In this document: positions 34,401 through 46,599 of the stretch, piece after piece
Layout of the letters: every line of letters begins with the position of its first letter
How positions within the stretch are numbered: position 1 is the first letter of the stretch
Source: Augochlora pura
Lineage: Eukaryota; Arthropoda; Insecta; Hymenoptera; Halictidae
Length of the DNA: 64,000 bases
Direction: 5' to 3'
NCBI RefSeq assembly: GCF_028453695.1
Contig: NC_135772.1
Location: forward strand, 2,666,001-2,730,000
Program-made: the position numbers and the translations under genes
Notes under the pieces: generated by a model
Told to the model about the DNA's origin: nothing
The model's input: only the letters and a program-made list of their open reading frames with translations
Databases searched by the model: none

Positions 34401-35070
34401 AGGTAGAGGTAACCTATGTATGTAAGTCGTGGTAGGAGTGGATGTGGCTAAATTGTTTATTGGAATTATGTAAGAATTTTAGAAGTTTTGATTAGCTAAT
34501 AGTATTAGTAAAGTGGCTACTGTATAGGGTTGCATTTTTATTTAATGCTGCAATTGCAATTCAACAAATATTATTATTATTAGTAAGGAGGGAGGATGTT
34601 AGACAAACAAAATCAAAAATGAAGGATTAATTTTTTCTTATACAGTTTGAGAATTTTAATAAAATTAGGGGAGGATTTTTGAAACGTTGAGAGAACTTCT
34701 TAGAGATCGCTTATTTTATTTTCTTATTATGTACTTAGCTAATTATTATTTTATTATCTACTATTATTACTATTATAGTATTGTTATTTATTACTATATT
34801 ATATATATATATATTGTTAATTATTAAGTATTAAATCAAAGAAAAAGCGCTAAAAAATCGTCATCTCCAACGCGAAAGATCGCGCGATCTAAACAATAGC
34901 CGTGCAGGTAAAAATAAAAATATCTTTTTTAAATAATTGCTCGCTTCCCATCTCGACACCCTGTCCATATCAATCTGCCAACAAACACGCAAGCGTAATC
35001 TCGCCGCGAAAGAGCCTCCTTCATCGTGGTTCCCATTTCACCAACGCGTGAGAAAATATCGCCATCGAGC
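34401..35070. other. AT-rich DNA, nothing recognised
   Basis: No frame or repeat of note apart from short TA runs near 34800. Confidence 0.45.
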
Positions 35071-35170
35071 GGGAGTCTATGGTCCACCATAAACTATTAA
35101 GCTGTTACAGGTGTCTCGCACGACCTTACACGGCGTCAGCGAACTTTTCTGGTAAAGCAATCTGCTACCC

Positions 35171-35200
35171 GACGACAACGACGACGACGACGACGACGGA
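35171..35200. repeat. (GAC)n microsatellite
   Basis: About ten ACG/GAC units with one interruption. Confidence 0.9.
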
Positions 35201-35368
35201 GAGACTCTTTAACGGGGAGAAAACCTCGAGGGCGATATGTATGGGGGTGTGGTGTGGCTTAAAGGTCGGTGTTCCACGGGGGGAAGAACGCGAGCCGTAG
35301 GACAGAGAGACGGGGGCTTGTTCGACCAATTACCGACGCGATTTTATACGACACGACACAGAGAAAGA

Positions 35369-35371
<3 letters not shown>

Positions 35372-35423
<52 letters not shown>
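35372..35423. repeat. (GA)n microsatellite
   Basis: Uninterrupted GA of about 52 bp. Flanking frames on both strands read through it and are not convincing genes. Confidence 0.95.
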
Positions 35424-35424
<1 letters not shown>

Positions 35425-35684
35425 AGACAGCCACACTGATTTCCTCGACGATTTTCCCAGATTAACTCCGGCCACTTCCGGCTGCACACGTTTCTATCGT
35501 ACACCTGCGAGAGGTATGTGAAGCTTTCAGACGATTTATTGTCACTATGTCGTAAGTCCACGGTCAAAGGAAAGGGTTGCTCTTTTTGTTCCTTGAAATA
35601 TTCTAGTGAGTAATAAGAGTTTGTGTAAAAAGGGTTTTTTGGACATTTTTGGAAATGAGGTGGTATTGTTTTTAAGGTTTATAG

Positions 35685-35740
35685 GGTTGCTAGGGTTGTT
35701 AGGGCTGCTAGGGTTGTTAGGGCTGCTAGGGTTAGTATTA
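35685..35740. repeat. 18-bp repeat of TTAGGG/CTAGGG-like units
   Basis: Alternating GGGTTGTTAGGGCTGCTA units, about three copies. It is reminiscent of telomere-type sequence but short and imperfect. Confidence 0.75.
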
Positions 35741-35949
35741 TTATGTCGAAATTACTGTTGATAGTACTAGTATTATATTATTGTATTACATATTATAGTA
35801 TTACGTATTACTAGTACTAGTACTATTTATATCGTATTAGTATTAACATCACATATAGTATTATATCATTACTGTTACTATATTACTATATTGATATTAA
35901 CTTCACATTATATAGTATTATATCATTACTGTTACTATATTACTATATT
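35741..35949. repeat. AT-rich TATTACTATATT-type repeat before the gap
   Basis: Imperfect repeats of ATATTACTATATTGATATTA and CATTACTGTTACTATATTAC run up to the gap. Confidence 0.7.
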
Positions 35950-36049
35950 NNNNNNNNNNNNNNNNNNNNNNNNNNNNNNNNNNNNNNNNNNNNNNNNNNN
36001 NNNNNNNNNNNNNNNNNNNNNNNNNNNNNNNNNNNNNNNNNNNNNNNNN
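35950..36049. other. Assembly gap (100 N)
   Basis: Exactly 100 N, between an AT repeat and a MITE right half. Confidence 0.95.
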
Positions 36050-36119
36050 TGGAAATTCTATATGTTAGAGAAATTATTTTAGAATTACAGTTAAAATGGC
36101 TCCGAGTGCAAAGGGTTAA
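36050..36119. mobile_element. Right end of family C MITE after the gap
   Basis: AATTATTTTAGAATTACAGT then GGCTCCGAGTGCAAAGGGTTAA-type end. The left part is lost in the gap. Confidence 0.65.
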
Positions 36120-36378
36120 GAAGGTAACAAACTTTTTAGTTATACTTTAAGATACATCGACTCTCTTCGTCCAGTAATTATAAATGGATTATAATTATAC
36201 CATTTATTTACAAATAAATATAAAATGTAATAAACGTAATAATAACAAGTATAGTATAATTGGTCATAAGATATTCTTATCAATATTCTCAGTACTTTCA
36301 ATGCTCTCTTAACACCGTACTTGAATAATAATATGTTTATATTAATATTATAAAATAGACGTTACAATATTACTAACA

Positions 36379-36590
36379 TTAACCCTCTGCGGTCTGTACT
36401 ATTTTAATTCGAAATAGAAAATATAAGCTCACAGCGTTTCCATTTTATATAACCTGGTGCAGTCTTATAAAATTCTATCTTGCTACTAGTGCAATAAACA
36501 ATTTTTTTAATGCAAGTAAACTAGACAGAAAGCTTGCGTGATCATTTTCTAGCGATGCTTAGGTGTCGCCACTCAATTGCAAAGGATTAA
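36379..36590. mobile_element. TTAA-flanked MITE, family C
   Basis: TTAACCCTCTGCGGTCTG at the left and GCCACTCAATTGCAAAGGATTAA-type right end. 212 bp, diverged. Confidence 0.65.
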
Positions 36591-36779
36591 ATGAATTTTT
36601 AAATTCATATAGGGGAAACACTATAAGTCATCCCTGAGGATTTCAATAAATATTTAATAAATTCGTTAAACAACAGCTTCCCTTAACAATTAAAAAAAGA
36701 CTATTTACGACAATTCATTAGAACAATTCCTAAGGAATATTAACAAAAATAATTGAAACTAATAAAGCTTGATAATCAA

Positions 36780-37335
36780 GAAACCTATATGATTTCGCGA
36801 CGTAATCGAGGAGAGAAATTCGAGTCTCCTCAATCGTCGCGTTCGCTGTTACAGAATTTCGCGAACGAATCAATTCGATGGCTCATCGTCGTCAACCATA
36901 AAGACAGTCTCGTTCCCTTTCTCCCGTGGCTGGCTTCCGGCAACCATCCGCAGTGTACAGAACCGACCGTACACGCGAATACGTTCGCCTGGAAGAGGCT
37001 TTCAGAGATGGTCCGCGAAAAGTGCAGTTTCCCGCGGAGTGGCATTCCTGTTTGCCCGACAGCTGCACACACGCGTCCCTTTTCTTCGGGATTACTTTGC
37101 CACCCGTGTCTCTCTCTCTCTCTCTCGAATCCGACCACCTTCTTCGCCGGCATCGAAGAGACGCGTTCGAGGGAATTCGTACACGTATAGCCAGCCACGG
37201 GCGACTGTTTGCCCGGCGACAATTTTATTCGTCGACGGGCAACCGTGCGACGAGATTTTTCGGTAAACCGTTGGACCCTTAAATCGCCGACGGATAAGAA
37301 CACGCTGGTTATTCGCGGACCTTCAGCTCTCCCTC

Positions 37336-37389
<54 letters not shown>

Positions 37390-37560
37390 CAATGCTAAAT
37401 GCGTTATTTGTGCGAAAAAGGCGACGCTGTTATCGGATCGCGGTGTAATTGAATTTTCGGAATTTCGCGCGACACGAAAAGCGCTTCGCGGCGAAGCGCG
37501 TTCTAAAATGGACGCCAACGAAGGTTTCGACGAAGCTTTTTGGAGCTATGATATAAATGG
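36780..37560. other. GC-rich block with CT tracts, no gene supported
   Basis: Frames of 75-157 codons on both strands overlap at 36753-37303. They include CT tracts that yield Ser-Leu runs. No domain or credible splice chain was seen. Confidence 0.45.
37332..37386. repeat. (CT)n microsatellite
   Basis: CT dinucleotides over about 55 bp. Confidence 0.95.
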
Positions 37561-37589
37561 GGGGAGAAACAGAAAATTTTTATAGTATA

Positions 37590-37860
37590 ATATATGTATG
37601 GAGTATATAGTGTGTAATATAGTATATAGTATATATTATATATACATATATATATATTATTTATATTATATATGTAATATAGTATATAGTATATTATAAT
37701 TGTATGTTATAATTTTCAAGTATAATATACTGCTACTGTAATGCATACATTGCTCACTATATTGAACTATATAATATACTATACGTTAATCGTACAGTAT
37801 CACTTTCAAGTACTATATACTGTAATGCATGCATTATACTGATTAAGAAATATATTGAGG
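37590..37860. repeat. AT-rich TATAGTATATA-type repeat
   Basis: Irregular ATATAGTATA units, partly palindromic. Confidence 0.65.
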
Positions 37861-38723
37861 AAGAAATTGACAGCACTTCGCTTTAAAAATATCATTTCCA
37901 TTAATTAAAAAAAAACCTTAATTCCACGAAATTTCCTTAGATTATATCAAGCTTACTCCAAGCCTATCAATTATTAAAATAAAACCTAAATTAAATTAAA
38001 CTTTAATTTCACAAAATTTCTCACGTTCCCTATTTTTTGCTAAAAAGCAAAAAGATTCGAAACTAAGCAACAAAATTCGAAACCAAGCAACAGAAAGGTC
38101 ACGGTTCCGAAAAGGGTTATCCGCGCTATCACATCGTCGCCGGCTATCTATTTCTCCGCGGATGTCGCATTAAGCGAAAGGATGAATACGCGCGTGTAAC
38201 CCATTGAAACGCTATCTCTACACAGCCATGGTAATCAGAGATAAGCGTCGTTTATCAATGAGCGACTACCGTAAACAAACGGTTAAAAGGCGTCGTTAAT
38301 TCAGCGCGGCAACTATAAATAAACTGAGGAGATCGGCGTCCATTTTGCTACAGTGAATCATGTTTCATCGCTTCCGGAAATGTAAGTGTCGTCGTCGTCG
38401 ACGGGACACGCGAGAAATTCCACGTTCTTCGGGAATTCTTCTCGCCTGCTTCGGGGTCTCTACCTCTTCCATAATTTATTCCACGAAAAGGTAGACACGA
38501 AATCGTAGTATCGTTCGCATGCGACGGGGGAACCCCCGTGAACAAGGCATATATTTGCTCGGTCTCGAGGTTCGTCAGACGATTCTTCCACCAATGGCGA
38601 GTTTAAACAATAAGAATACGCGGAGAGAGACTTTATTGTTCGTTCAGATTTGCAACAGAAAAAACGAGAAAGTTTTGAATGTTATGGTGGAGGTCTCGAA
38701 AAATCATATAAAAATTATATAAG
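37861..38723. other. Mixed DNA, no gene supported
   Basis: GC patch at about 38100-38620 with short frames on both strands and no domains. Confidence 0.4.
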
Positions 38724-39420
38724 CTGTGGCAATTTTATTTGGTATAGAAGGAACAGAAAAATATTAATTATTAGCACGTATGCAATATTTATAATATTGC
38801 TTTGTATTTTCTCTGTGTATATTATGTGACTGAGTTCTTTCTGTAGGAAGCAAAATTGCTATAGGAAATTATTCTTTTTGCGTAGTACTCTTGACATAAC
38901 CTCTACCAATTTCACTTGCTACAGAAAAATGACAAAAATATAAATTATTACTACATATGCAATATTTATAATTTTATTCCGTATTTCCTTTATATAATGA
39001 GGATTTATATTGAAGATTTCTTTCTGTATTAAATAAAATTGCTACAGAAAATTGTTTTACTTGCGAAGTACTCTTGACATAACCTATAGCAATTTTATCT
39101 GCTACAGAAGTAACACAAAAATATAAATTATTACTACATATACAATATTTATAATTTTATTTTGTATTCCCTGTGTATAATGATAATTTAAATTGAGATT
39201 TTCTTTCTATAATAAGCAGAATTGCTATAGACAATTGTGCTTCTTGCATAGTACTCTTGACATAACCTATAGCAATTTTATTTGCTACAGGAAAATGACA
39301 AAAATATAAATTATCACTATACATGCAATATTTACAATATTGTGTATTTCCTTTATATAATGGTAATTTATATTGAAGTTTTCTTTTTGTATTAAATAAA
39401 ATTGCTATAGCTCTATTTTA
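38724..39420. repeat. 183-bp tandem repeat, about 4 copies
   Basis: GTACTCTTGACATAACCT recurs at 38885, 39068 and 39251, exactly 183 bp apart. Each unit starts ATAGCAATTTTATTTGCTAC and ends with the inverse (AAATAAAATTGCTATAG), so every unit could fold on itself. Confidence 0.9.
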
Positions 39421-40400
39421 TAAATAATATACTACGATCTCAACAAATAATACGACAACAAATAATAAGATCGTTCTAATTTCTATCTAACAATATTTTT
39501 TTTACAATAATTAATTACTAGAATATGCAATCTATAGAACAATCATCAACCCACAAAATTCGCGTCCTTATTAAATAATTATCCAGCCGTAAACCTCGTT
39601 GATTTCGCAGCGGCAACGATTCGTTTACTCTCGAATTAAATCGTCGCGGCGAATTTTCCCATCGGTTCGCCAAAAATTATCTCATCAGATTTACAAATCG
39701 CGTACGGCGTCACCCGAGTATCCGGCGGCCGAAACGCGAAAACTAACATCCGTCCGTTGCATTAAACAAATTTGCCCTCACGCGCGCGCACGCGCGCGGG
39801 GACGTACACGCCAATAATAATGGGTACACGCGGCCAATAAATATCGAGGGAACCGCAGCCCGCCGCCGCGACCGATAAATCACTTTATTTCAAAACCAGA
39901 GAAAATGAAGTGGCCGCGGACAAATGTTCCTCTCTCGCGCTCTCTCTCTCTCCCTCTCTCTCGCGCCGCTCTCTCCTATCTCTCCGCGCTGGAATAGCGT
40001 GTAAACGAGAGACAAATTAATTCGCGCCGCCGCCGCGGATTTCAACCCGAAAATGTTCGACAAGTCGTTTCGACGCCCTCTGTTTTCCACGATTGAATTC
40101 GCCGCGCGCTTAAACCAATTTTTCATAATAATAAAAGATGAAACGGATCGGTTTTGCCAGAAAAATCGCAAAAAATCGCCAGAAAAATTTGTCGCATCGA
40201 TCCGTAAAGAATCAATTGTGCGTTCTATAGTGACGGAACCGCGCCGATCGATTTTCCGATTAAATGATGGCTTAAACAATCCGATTAATTATTATTTTAT
40301 TTCAGAATATAGGTCGTCGATAATTTTGATGAATAAGTCGAATTATTCAAATTAGTCGAATTATTCTCCTTTGTTATCAGAGCCAAGTGTTTGAAGTCTT
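39421..40400. other. GC-rich block with CG-run, no gene supported
   Basis: CpG-rich with a (CG)n-like run near 39780-39800 and CT tracts near 39930-39960. The 129-codon minus frame at 39890-40279 reads the CT tract as Arg-Glu repeats and has no domain. Confidence 0.45.
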
Positions 40401-40479
40401 TTTAAATAGGTTAGGTTCGCACGTCGCACGATTTTATTGTTTAAAAGAAGTCTGTTTTGCTAGATCGTATGTTATAGTA

Positions 40480-41040
40480 CACTATACTAATATAATAGGA
40501 AGTATATTATATCATAGTTAGTATACTATAATATAATATAGTTAGTATACTGTAATAACTGTTATATGTCACAGTATATTATACTTGAAGCTTGTTTTAT
40601 GCAATCATGTTTAGTACAGTATGTAATATAATGTAATAAGCAATGTATATTACAGTATCAGTATATTGTATTTCAAAGCTATACTGTACAATTATGTATA
40701 GTATATTATATAGTATAATATAGCAACAATGTATACATTATTTACTTAACAATATTCCATTAGTATTTGAACTTTAAAGTATTTCACTAGTACTTTACAC
40801 ATTTTATATTATATTTTATATTATATATTATGGCATTGCATCAGTATTTTACTTTTATACTATCTCATTATTATTTTATACATTCTATTAACAATACCGC
40901 ATCAGTAATTTACCTCTACGTTATCACACTAGCATTTCATAATCTTCGAATTACATTCCATGCACCTTCGAATCTTATAACATTTACAATCAACAATTTA
41001 TTATCCAGTATATAATATACATTACAAATTATATATATCA
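40480..41040. repeat. AT-rich TATACTATAAT-type repeats
   Basis: Irregular TAGTATACTATAATATAAT units for about 250 bp, then simpler AT-rich DNA. No gene. Confidence 0.55.
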
Positions 41041-41490
41041 TAAATAACTATAAAAACAAGCTCGCAAATTACACGAAGCGTTCCGATACAAGCCTCCGCT
41101 CTTCCTTGAACTTCGTCGCCGCCGTAAAAACACGTGAGAAAGCCTGGTAATTGATGCAGCGGCGGTCGTTAAAGGGTTAACAAGGCAGGACTGTTCATCG
41201 ATCCCGAATCTGGACAGCCGGGCGTTCGGCGTGCCGTCACGAGTTTCCCGGTCTACGGAGAGAGCCACCACGGTCTCGCTGATTTTAAGATCCACGACAC
41301 GGAATAACGTTCGACACGTGACCGGTGTGTAGCCACGGCTCTTCATCGTTTTGTTATACCGTGATGGGAAGGCTAAAGGATCTCTCGAGACACCGTGCTC
41401 TTCCTCGCTATACTATAGTACACTGTAGTATAGCGTATTACTTAAATAATAAAATTCTTTGTAAAACTCCGTTTGCGACTTATTCCGTTC
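41041..41490. other. GC-rich patch, no gene supported
   Basis: The 102-codon minus-strand frame at 41038-41346 has no domain. GTTAAAGGGTTAA at about 41168 resembles a TTAA MITE end with no partner. Confidence 0.4.
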
Positions 41491-41736
41491 AAAAACTGTA
41501 ACAGTATGTACTATACTAGAATATACTATATAAAAACTCTAACAGTATATACTATACTAGAATATACTATATACAAACTCTAACAGTATATACTATACTC
41601 TAATATACTATATAAAAACTCTAACAGTATATACTATACTAGAATATGCTATATAAAAACTCTAACAGTATATACTATACTATGATATACTATATAAAAA
41701 CTCTAACAATATATACTATATCATAGTATATTAGAG
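41491..41736. repeat. 41-bp tandem repeat, 6 copies
   Basis: AAAAACTCTAACAGTATATA followed by CTATACTAGAATATACTATAT. Units begin at 41491, 41532, 41573, 41614, 41655 and 41696 with no indels. A partial copy follows near 41788. Confidence 0.95.
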
Positions 41737-41939
41737 TAACTATAAGATAAGACTAAACTATAAGGCTATAACTAACTATAAGAGTAAAAACTCTAACAGA
41801 ATATACTACTATAGTATACTATAGTATAGTATATACTATATGTAGAATATATTTTATATATTTCAGGCTGAGAAGTGGCAAAGCATGACTTATGTTTTTA
41901 GCGACGCAGTGTTTTAACAAAATTGATACACAGGTCAGT

Positions 41940-42172
41940 TTAACCCTTATAGTACGGAGTGTACTATAGTACTTTCGGTCCCCCAAGATTACTTTTTCTT
42001 TAATAACTTCGTAAATAATTTCTTTCTCCCTTTTTTTCCATTTAAATAGTCGAGTTCTAATTTAAATCCTGTATAAAAACTTATTAAAAGGCATTCTATT
42101 GTTAATTTATTTACAAATTAAGTTTTTCATTAGGAGGGCATAAATTACCTTACCGAGTACCCTAAGGGTTAA
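41940..42172. mobile_element. TTAA-flanked MITE, family F
   Basis: TTAA at both ends with inverted termini CCCTTATAGTAC and CCCTTAGGGTAC (10 of 12 match). 233 bp, non-coding. Confidence 0.75.
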
Positions 42173-42660
42173 CCAGTGACTCACAGAAAATATTTAAAAT
42201 GTTTGGGGCACTGTATAACCAATCACAGGACAACGCTGCACACCGTTCGACGATTTGCTTTTTTATTCGAGCCGACGTGGATCGAGCATCGGGCAACGTC
42301 CGGACGCCGTCGAGAACTTCCCTCGCGGCGTCCCGACGTCGACGGAAACTTAAATCGTAAAAGTTTAATAGGGGTTGCGGAAACCGCGCGTTTTGCCTGC
42401 GCGCGCGCGTGCATCGAAACCGATACACCGCCCACCGACGTTCGATTTCATTTCTACCCGGGCCGCCTTATCGCGCGCCGCTGCTTTACCTGCCCTCCTC
42501 TAATTAGATCAATCGGCCCCGGGTGGAAACGAATCGGGGGGGGGGGGGGGGGGGATCTACTTTGGAATTGAGATCGATCGCCGGACGCGGCGATTTTCCG
42601 AGGCGGAACTGATTTTTGTTGTCACGGAATTATGCTAATTGTAATAGCGTCAGAGGGATG
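42173..42660. other. GC-rich block with a 19-G run
   Basis: Ends in an uninterrupted run of 19 G (42536-42554). Frames on both strands (70-131 codons) overlap with no domain. Confidence 0.5.
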
Positions 42661-42781
42661 TTTATTTGCATGGTTTAAAGTGTTTAATACAATAATATTT
42701 AAATTTAATTTAAATTATAATATTTATACAGTTTTATTTCATTATTATGGTTATTCAATTTTATCTTTCGTTTCGAGTGAT

Positions 42782-42898
42782 AGAGAAATTGAAAGAATCT
42801 GAAATTTCAAATAATAGAGAAATTAAAGGAATCTGAAATTTCAAATAACAGAGAAATTAAAAGAATCTTAAATTTCAAATAATAGAGAAATTAAACGG
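42782..42898. repeat. 34-bp tandem repeat
   Basis: Three and a half units of AGAGAAATTAAAGGAATCTG plus AAATTTCAAATAAT. Confidence 0.9.
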
Positions 42899-43849
42899 AT
42901 TAAAAGAAAGTATTCTCTTTCTTTGATGTTAAAACAAATTTAATTAATTTAATACCACGTTGTATTAGTTATACGAGAAGTTGTATTAAATAAAATCTAG
43001 GAGACTGCTAAAAAGACAGTGGAAACTGTTAAAAAATGATTGTATACCAAATATTGTTATATTATCATCTTTTTGTACGCGATCGAGGAAGAGTCGCTTT
43101 TACTAGGATAATAACTATATTAATTTTATAAAATGGTCCTGAGACACGGAACGCGCCGCGCGAAGAGAAACTATTAAAACGACAGTATAAACTATAATAA
43201 AGTCCATATAGAAACAATTAAAAAAACAGCACAAACTATTACAAAACCACTATAAATATAAAACCAAATACTGTCATCCTATCATCCCTTCATAAACGAT
43301 CAAACAATGCTAAGATCTCTCCGCGACAATAATCGTATTAATTCCTATAAAACGATCCTAAAACAGAACGCGTGGAGGGAAACGATCGGCCGGAAAATTC
43401 TAGTTGGAGGATTTTCATCGAGAAAGGCAGAACCGGTCAATATTTTTCACGGCGTCGTCGAAAACGGAAGGACTACTTGGCAAACAGGCTGACGATTTTT
43501 CCCCCCGAAACTTCGGCTTTAATTTCGCCGGCGCAGGGGGGGAGGGGGGCCGAGTAAGACTTTGGCGGATGAAGTTTCGAGCACAGGAGAGAAACGGCGG
43601 AAAGTACCGGCAGAAGTCCGGAAGGACCGGCAAGAGAGAGAAAGAGAGAGAGAGAGAGGGAGGGGGGTAGTTTCGTTCAAACGACGAACCAGCCGGAAAT
43701 TATTCGAGAGCCGGCCAAGACTTCTTCATTATTGCGCCTTTAATGAACCTTAAAATATTCTACGGCGGCCGATCGCGAGACGTCGATTCGTCGAGGTGCG
43801 CGCGCCGTCTGGAAAACTGCTGGGGAAACATTCGAAATTAATGAACGAG
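42899..43849. other. AT-rich DNA then a GC-rich block, no gene supported
   Basis: The GC block at 43300-43850 holds a GA tract (about 43634-43658) and G runs. Frames in all three plus registers overlap, so none is persuasive. Confidence 0.45.
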
Positions 43850-43960
43850 AACTCTTTGCACCCTACGGGACCATAGAAATTGTGGCATAGTGTTCAGAAA
43901 TAATGTTTATATCGTCAAAGTTTAGATTTAAAGTGTCAGCGCCGATCACTAATATTCTTT
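43850..43960. mobile_element. Left half of family C MITE
   Basis: ACTCTTTGCACCCTACGGGA followed by the family block AGAAATTGTGGCATAGTGTT and CAAAGTTTAGATTTAAA. No right end was found. Confidence 0.45.
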
Positions 43961-45018
43961 ATGACACGGACGTACCTAGCCGGCTATTTTTGAGATCAGG
44001 ACTTAGGCTAACATCTGCCATGCAATTTAGATTGAAATTACTCGTCCCGTCGAGGGAACGCATACTTTATCGCTTAACTTTTGGATTTCGCTTCTCTCTT
44101 GGACTCGAAATATTGTTAAACTTTGAACTATCGTAACTCTGTTAAAAAAAAAACGAACAATAATGAAAATTAGCGTGTTTTGTAGAGCAAAGTCTCCTCT
44201 TTAGATTGCCCTAGTCGTTTGTTAACTTGACGCTTCGGGAGCACCGATAACGTTCGGAAAGCCAGGAGGCCAAAATCGGCCCGTGGAGTCCGATTTAAAT
44301 AGGCTGTAATTTGTATATCCATTTTCAAGATGCTGTAACTTTTTTTCCAAAAATGGTAAAACAATGGGGCTTCCATATCCCAGCAACTTCCCAAAAGGAC
44401 GCGCCGAGGCGCGAAGGAAGGGCGCCTTCTTGAAACAGACTCGCCGATTGGTTATTGCCAAAATCATGGAAAACTGACTTGCCAAAATCACTAACCTACA
44501 CTATTTTAGAGATTCACAAAACCCAAAATTCCAATTTTCAAGCACTGGTAATTTTCTCCAAAAACAGCTCGCAATTTTACCTTCAATCTTCAAATTTCCA
44601 AACATCATAATTCTTCGAATGTTGAACTAATGAGAAATGAAATAATTACAGGAATATTTTCACTCGAGATTTAAGCGTAGGCGGTAGCCGAGGGATCATC
44701 GATCTTTCCGGAGGATGATGGTTCCTCGTCAACTGCCTTTCCCAAGACTATTTTTCTTCCTTGTCTCATTTTCATAAATCATCTTTCTTCTGCCTTCGAA
44801 TATATTGCAACGTAAACGCTAATTGCAGAGCGAGAGAGAGAGAAAGAGAGAGAGAGGAGAGAGATGTCTGAAGTTCGAGAAGATATATTGACTCCTACTA
44901 TGCCAATCATGCTTCAAGGTTCGAAGTCTTAAGCTTCTCTGAATTTGCAACACCATAAAGGACTTTTTTAAATTGCAAGGACTCGTATTTGAACACCTGT
45001 TCGGGTCTAATTACATTT
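43961..45018. other. Mixed DNA, no gene supported
   Basis: Frames of 74-89 codons at 43903-44491 show no domain. A GA repeat lies near 44829-44864. Confidence 0.4.
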
Positions 45019-45222
45019 TCAACCCTTTGCGGTCGTACGTCTACTTTTAACCACCGAAGCAATCTATTTATAAAGCAATATTTCATTTGTCTTTCATTCT
45101 TTTTATATGCAATTCTAGTGTTACTTACATCTAAAGATTAAAAAAGGATTAATAAACTATATTTTTCCTTTATAATATTGTATATTACAGGGTTTATGCA
45201 AACCCTATATTATAAGGGTTAA
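45019..45222. mobile_element. Family C-like TTAA MITE, decayed
   Basis: TCAACCCTTTGCGGTCG at the left and TATAAGGGTTAA at the right. One target duplication has mutated and the inverted ends match only in the outermost bases. Confidence 0.5.
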
Positions 45223-45862
45223 AATTCGAAAGTTGCTAAAACACTAAGAGCACTATTTATTACAAGTTAATAATGTCTAAACAATTTTCCAAAAAATCGA
45301 AAAAAAATCTCATCTTTTTCAACAGTAATTTATAACAATTTCTGTATAACAACTCATCGTTTTTAACTCATTTATTTATGAGCATGAAACTTGAAAACAT
45401 GAAAAATGCATTCTAAAGTTTCTCTTTCAACCATAAATTGTTCCAATTAATAATTCTAATATTAACACTAATTAATAATAATTCTATTAATCGCCGATTA
45501 ATAATTATAATTAACCCCAGCTTCTTCTTCACTAAATCACAGTGCTTTCTAACTGGTTCCCAAAATATTATTAAAATACTCAAAAACGACATAATCACCA
45601 CCATAAATCGAGAAACAATCTATGAAATATATCAAGGGAATTTCGCTCTATATTCGCGGTAATAAAATTTTACGGTCGACCTTAAATTTTCAGAACGGTG
45701 AGAAGCGCCGCGTTTATTATACTTATTTCATAGTTTACCGAGTCGTATATCCGGAGATCTCTGTCGCGAAGAAGTTTCACATTAACGGAAAATATCTACT
45801 GTATATACGAAGTTTCTCAGAGAACCAAGGAGAGCGCGAAAATAGGGGGTTGGCATCGAGAC
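45223..45862. other. AT-rich DNA upstream of the tRNA gene
   Basis: AT-rich to about 45650, then mixed. The 120-codon frame at 45622-45984 crosses the tRNA and is spurious. Confidence 0.5.
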
Positions 45863-45935
45863 GGTCCTGTGGCGCAACGGATAACGCGTCTGACTACGGA
45901 TCAGAAGATTCCAGGTTCGAATCCTGGCAGGATCG
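45863..45935 (+). tRNA. tRNA-Arg (ACG)
   Basis: A 73-nt tRNA gene that decodes CGU and, with inosine at position 34, also CGC and CGA. Acceptor arms GGTCCTG and CAGGATC pair with one G-U wobble, leaving discriminator G. The A box TGGCGCAACGG is at 45870-45880 and the B box GGTTCGAATCC at 45914-45924. The anticodon ACG is at 45896-45898, in a 7-nt loop closed by TCTGA/TCAGA. There is no intron. CCA is not encoded, as usual in eukaryotes. It stands alone, with no other tRNA nearby. All arms are intact, so it is probably functional. Confidence 0.97.
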
Positions 45936-45940
45936 AGTTA

Positions 45941-45946
45941 TTTTTT
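45941..45946 (+). terminator. Pol III terminator of tRNA-Arg
   Basis: A run of six T starts 6 nt past the mature 3' end, which is the normal RNA polymerase III stop signal. Confidence 0.85.
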
Positions 45947-46169
45947 CCATTCCAAAATCCTTTTTTCCATCGAACAATTTCTAAAGAAGCTCAATACTTT
46001 AAATCGTTCCTTTTTTTTAAATCGCAATTTTATTTCAATATTACAGGAACGATGAAAATAGTTTTGCAAAGGAACGCTATATTTTAAGAAATATTAATGT
46101 TAATATTATACATTTAATATTAAGAAATGAAAGTGTTAATATTGTACTTGTACAGTAGTCTATATTATA

Positions 46170-46591
46170 TTAACACGTTACTGTACCATTTTCTTTACAA
46201 TTGCTATGATTAGAATTTGTTTTCTAATTTCTTAAAACTAGAATCAATTAAAATTAATTTCTTAAAAAGGAATTTTATATTCATCACGTACCTGCATCTA
46301 TTCAAATGTTTAAATATTGTTGACAAGAGAATAAAATTCCTATTTAAAGGAACGTATAAACATTCATACCTAACAACTTTATATTGTAAATTAACTGATA
46401 ATTATATATCTCAGTAATTGTACCATATTCTGACTTAGTTTTTTCAGAGAAACGTACATTCCTCAAAATGTTGCACTATAGTAAATTAACTCCCCATACT
46501 AACTAATAAACATTAATGCAAAATAACTAAATAAACTAAAAATAAAGTCACTATGTCCCCTGAGAGTCGCCAACGGAGTAAAAAGGGTTAA
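46170..46591. mobile_element. Remnants of TTAA MITEs
   Basis: TTAACACGTTACTGTACCAT at 46170 matches the right-end sequence of the family B element at 8375. AGAGTCGCCAACGGAG plus TAAAAAGGGTTAA at 46563-46591 is a family C right end. Their partner ends are missing, so these are two fragments. Confidence 0.5.
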
Positions 46592-46599
46592 CGATCGAA

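Noticed and set aside
36753..37303. Overlapping frames of 118-157 codons on both strands
   Set aside because: Mutual overlap, CT tracts and lack of any domain point to chance openness in GC-rich DNA.
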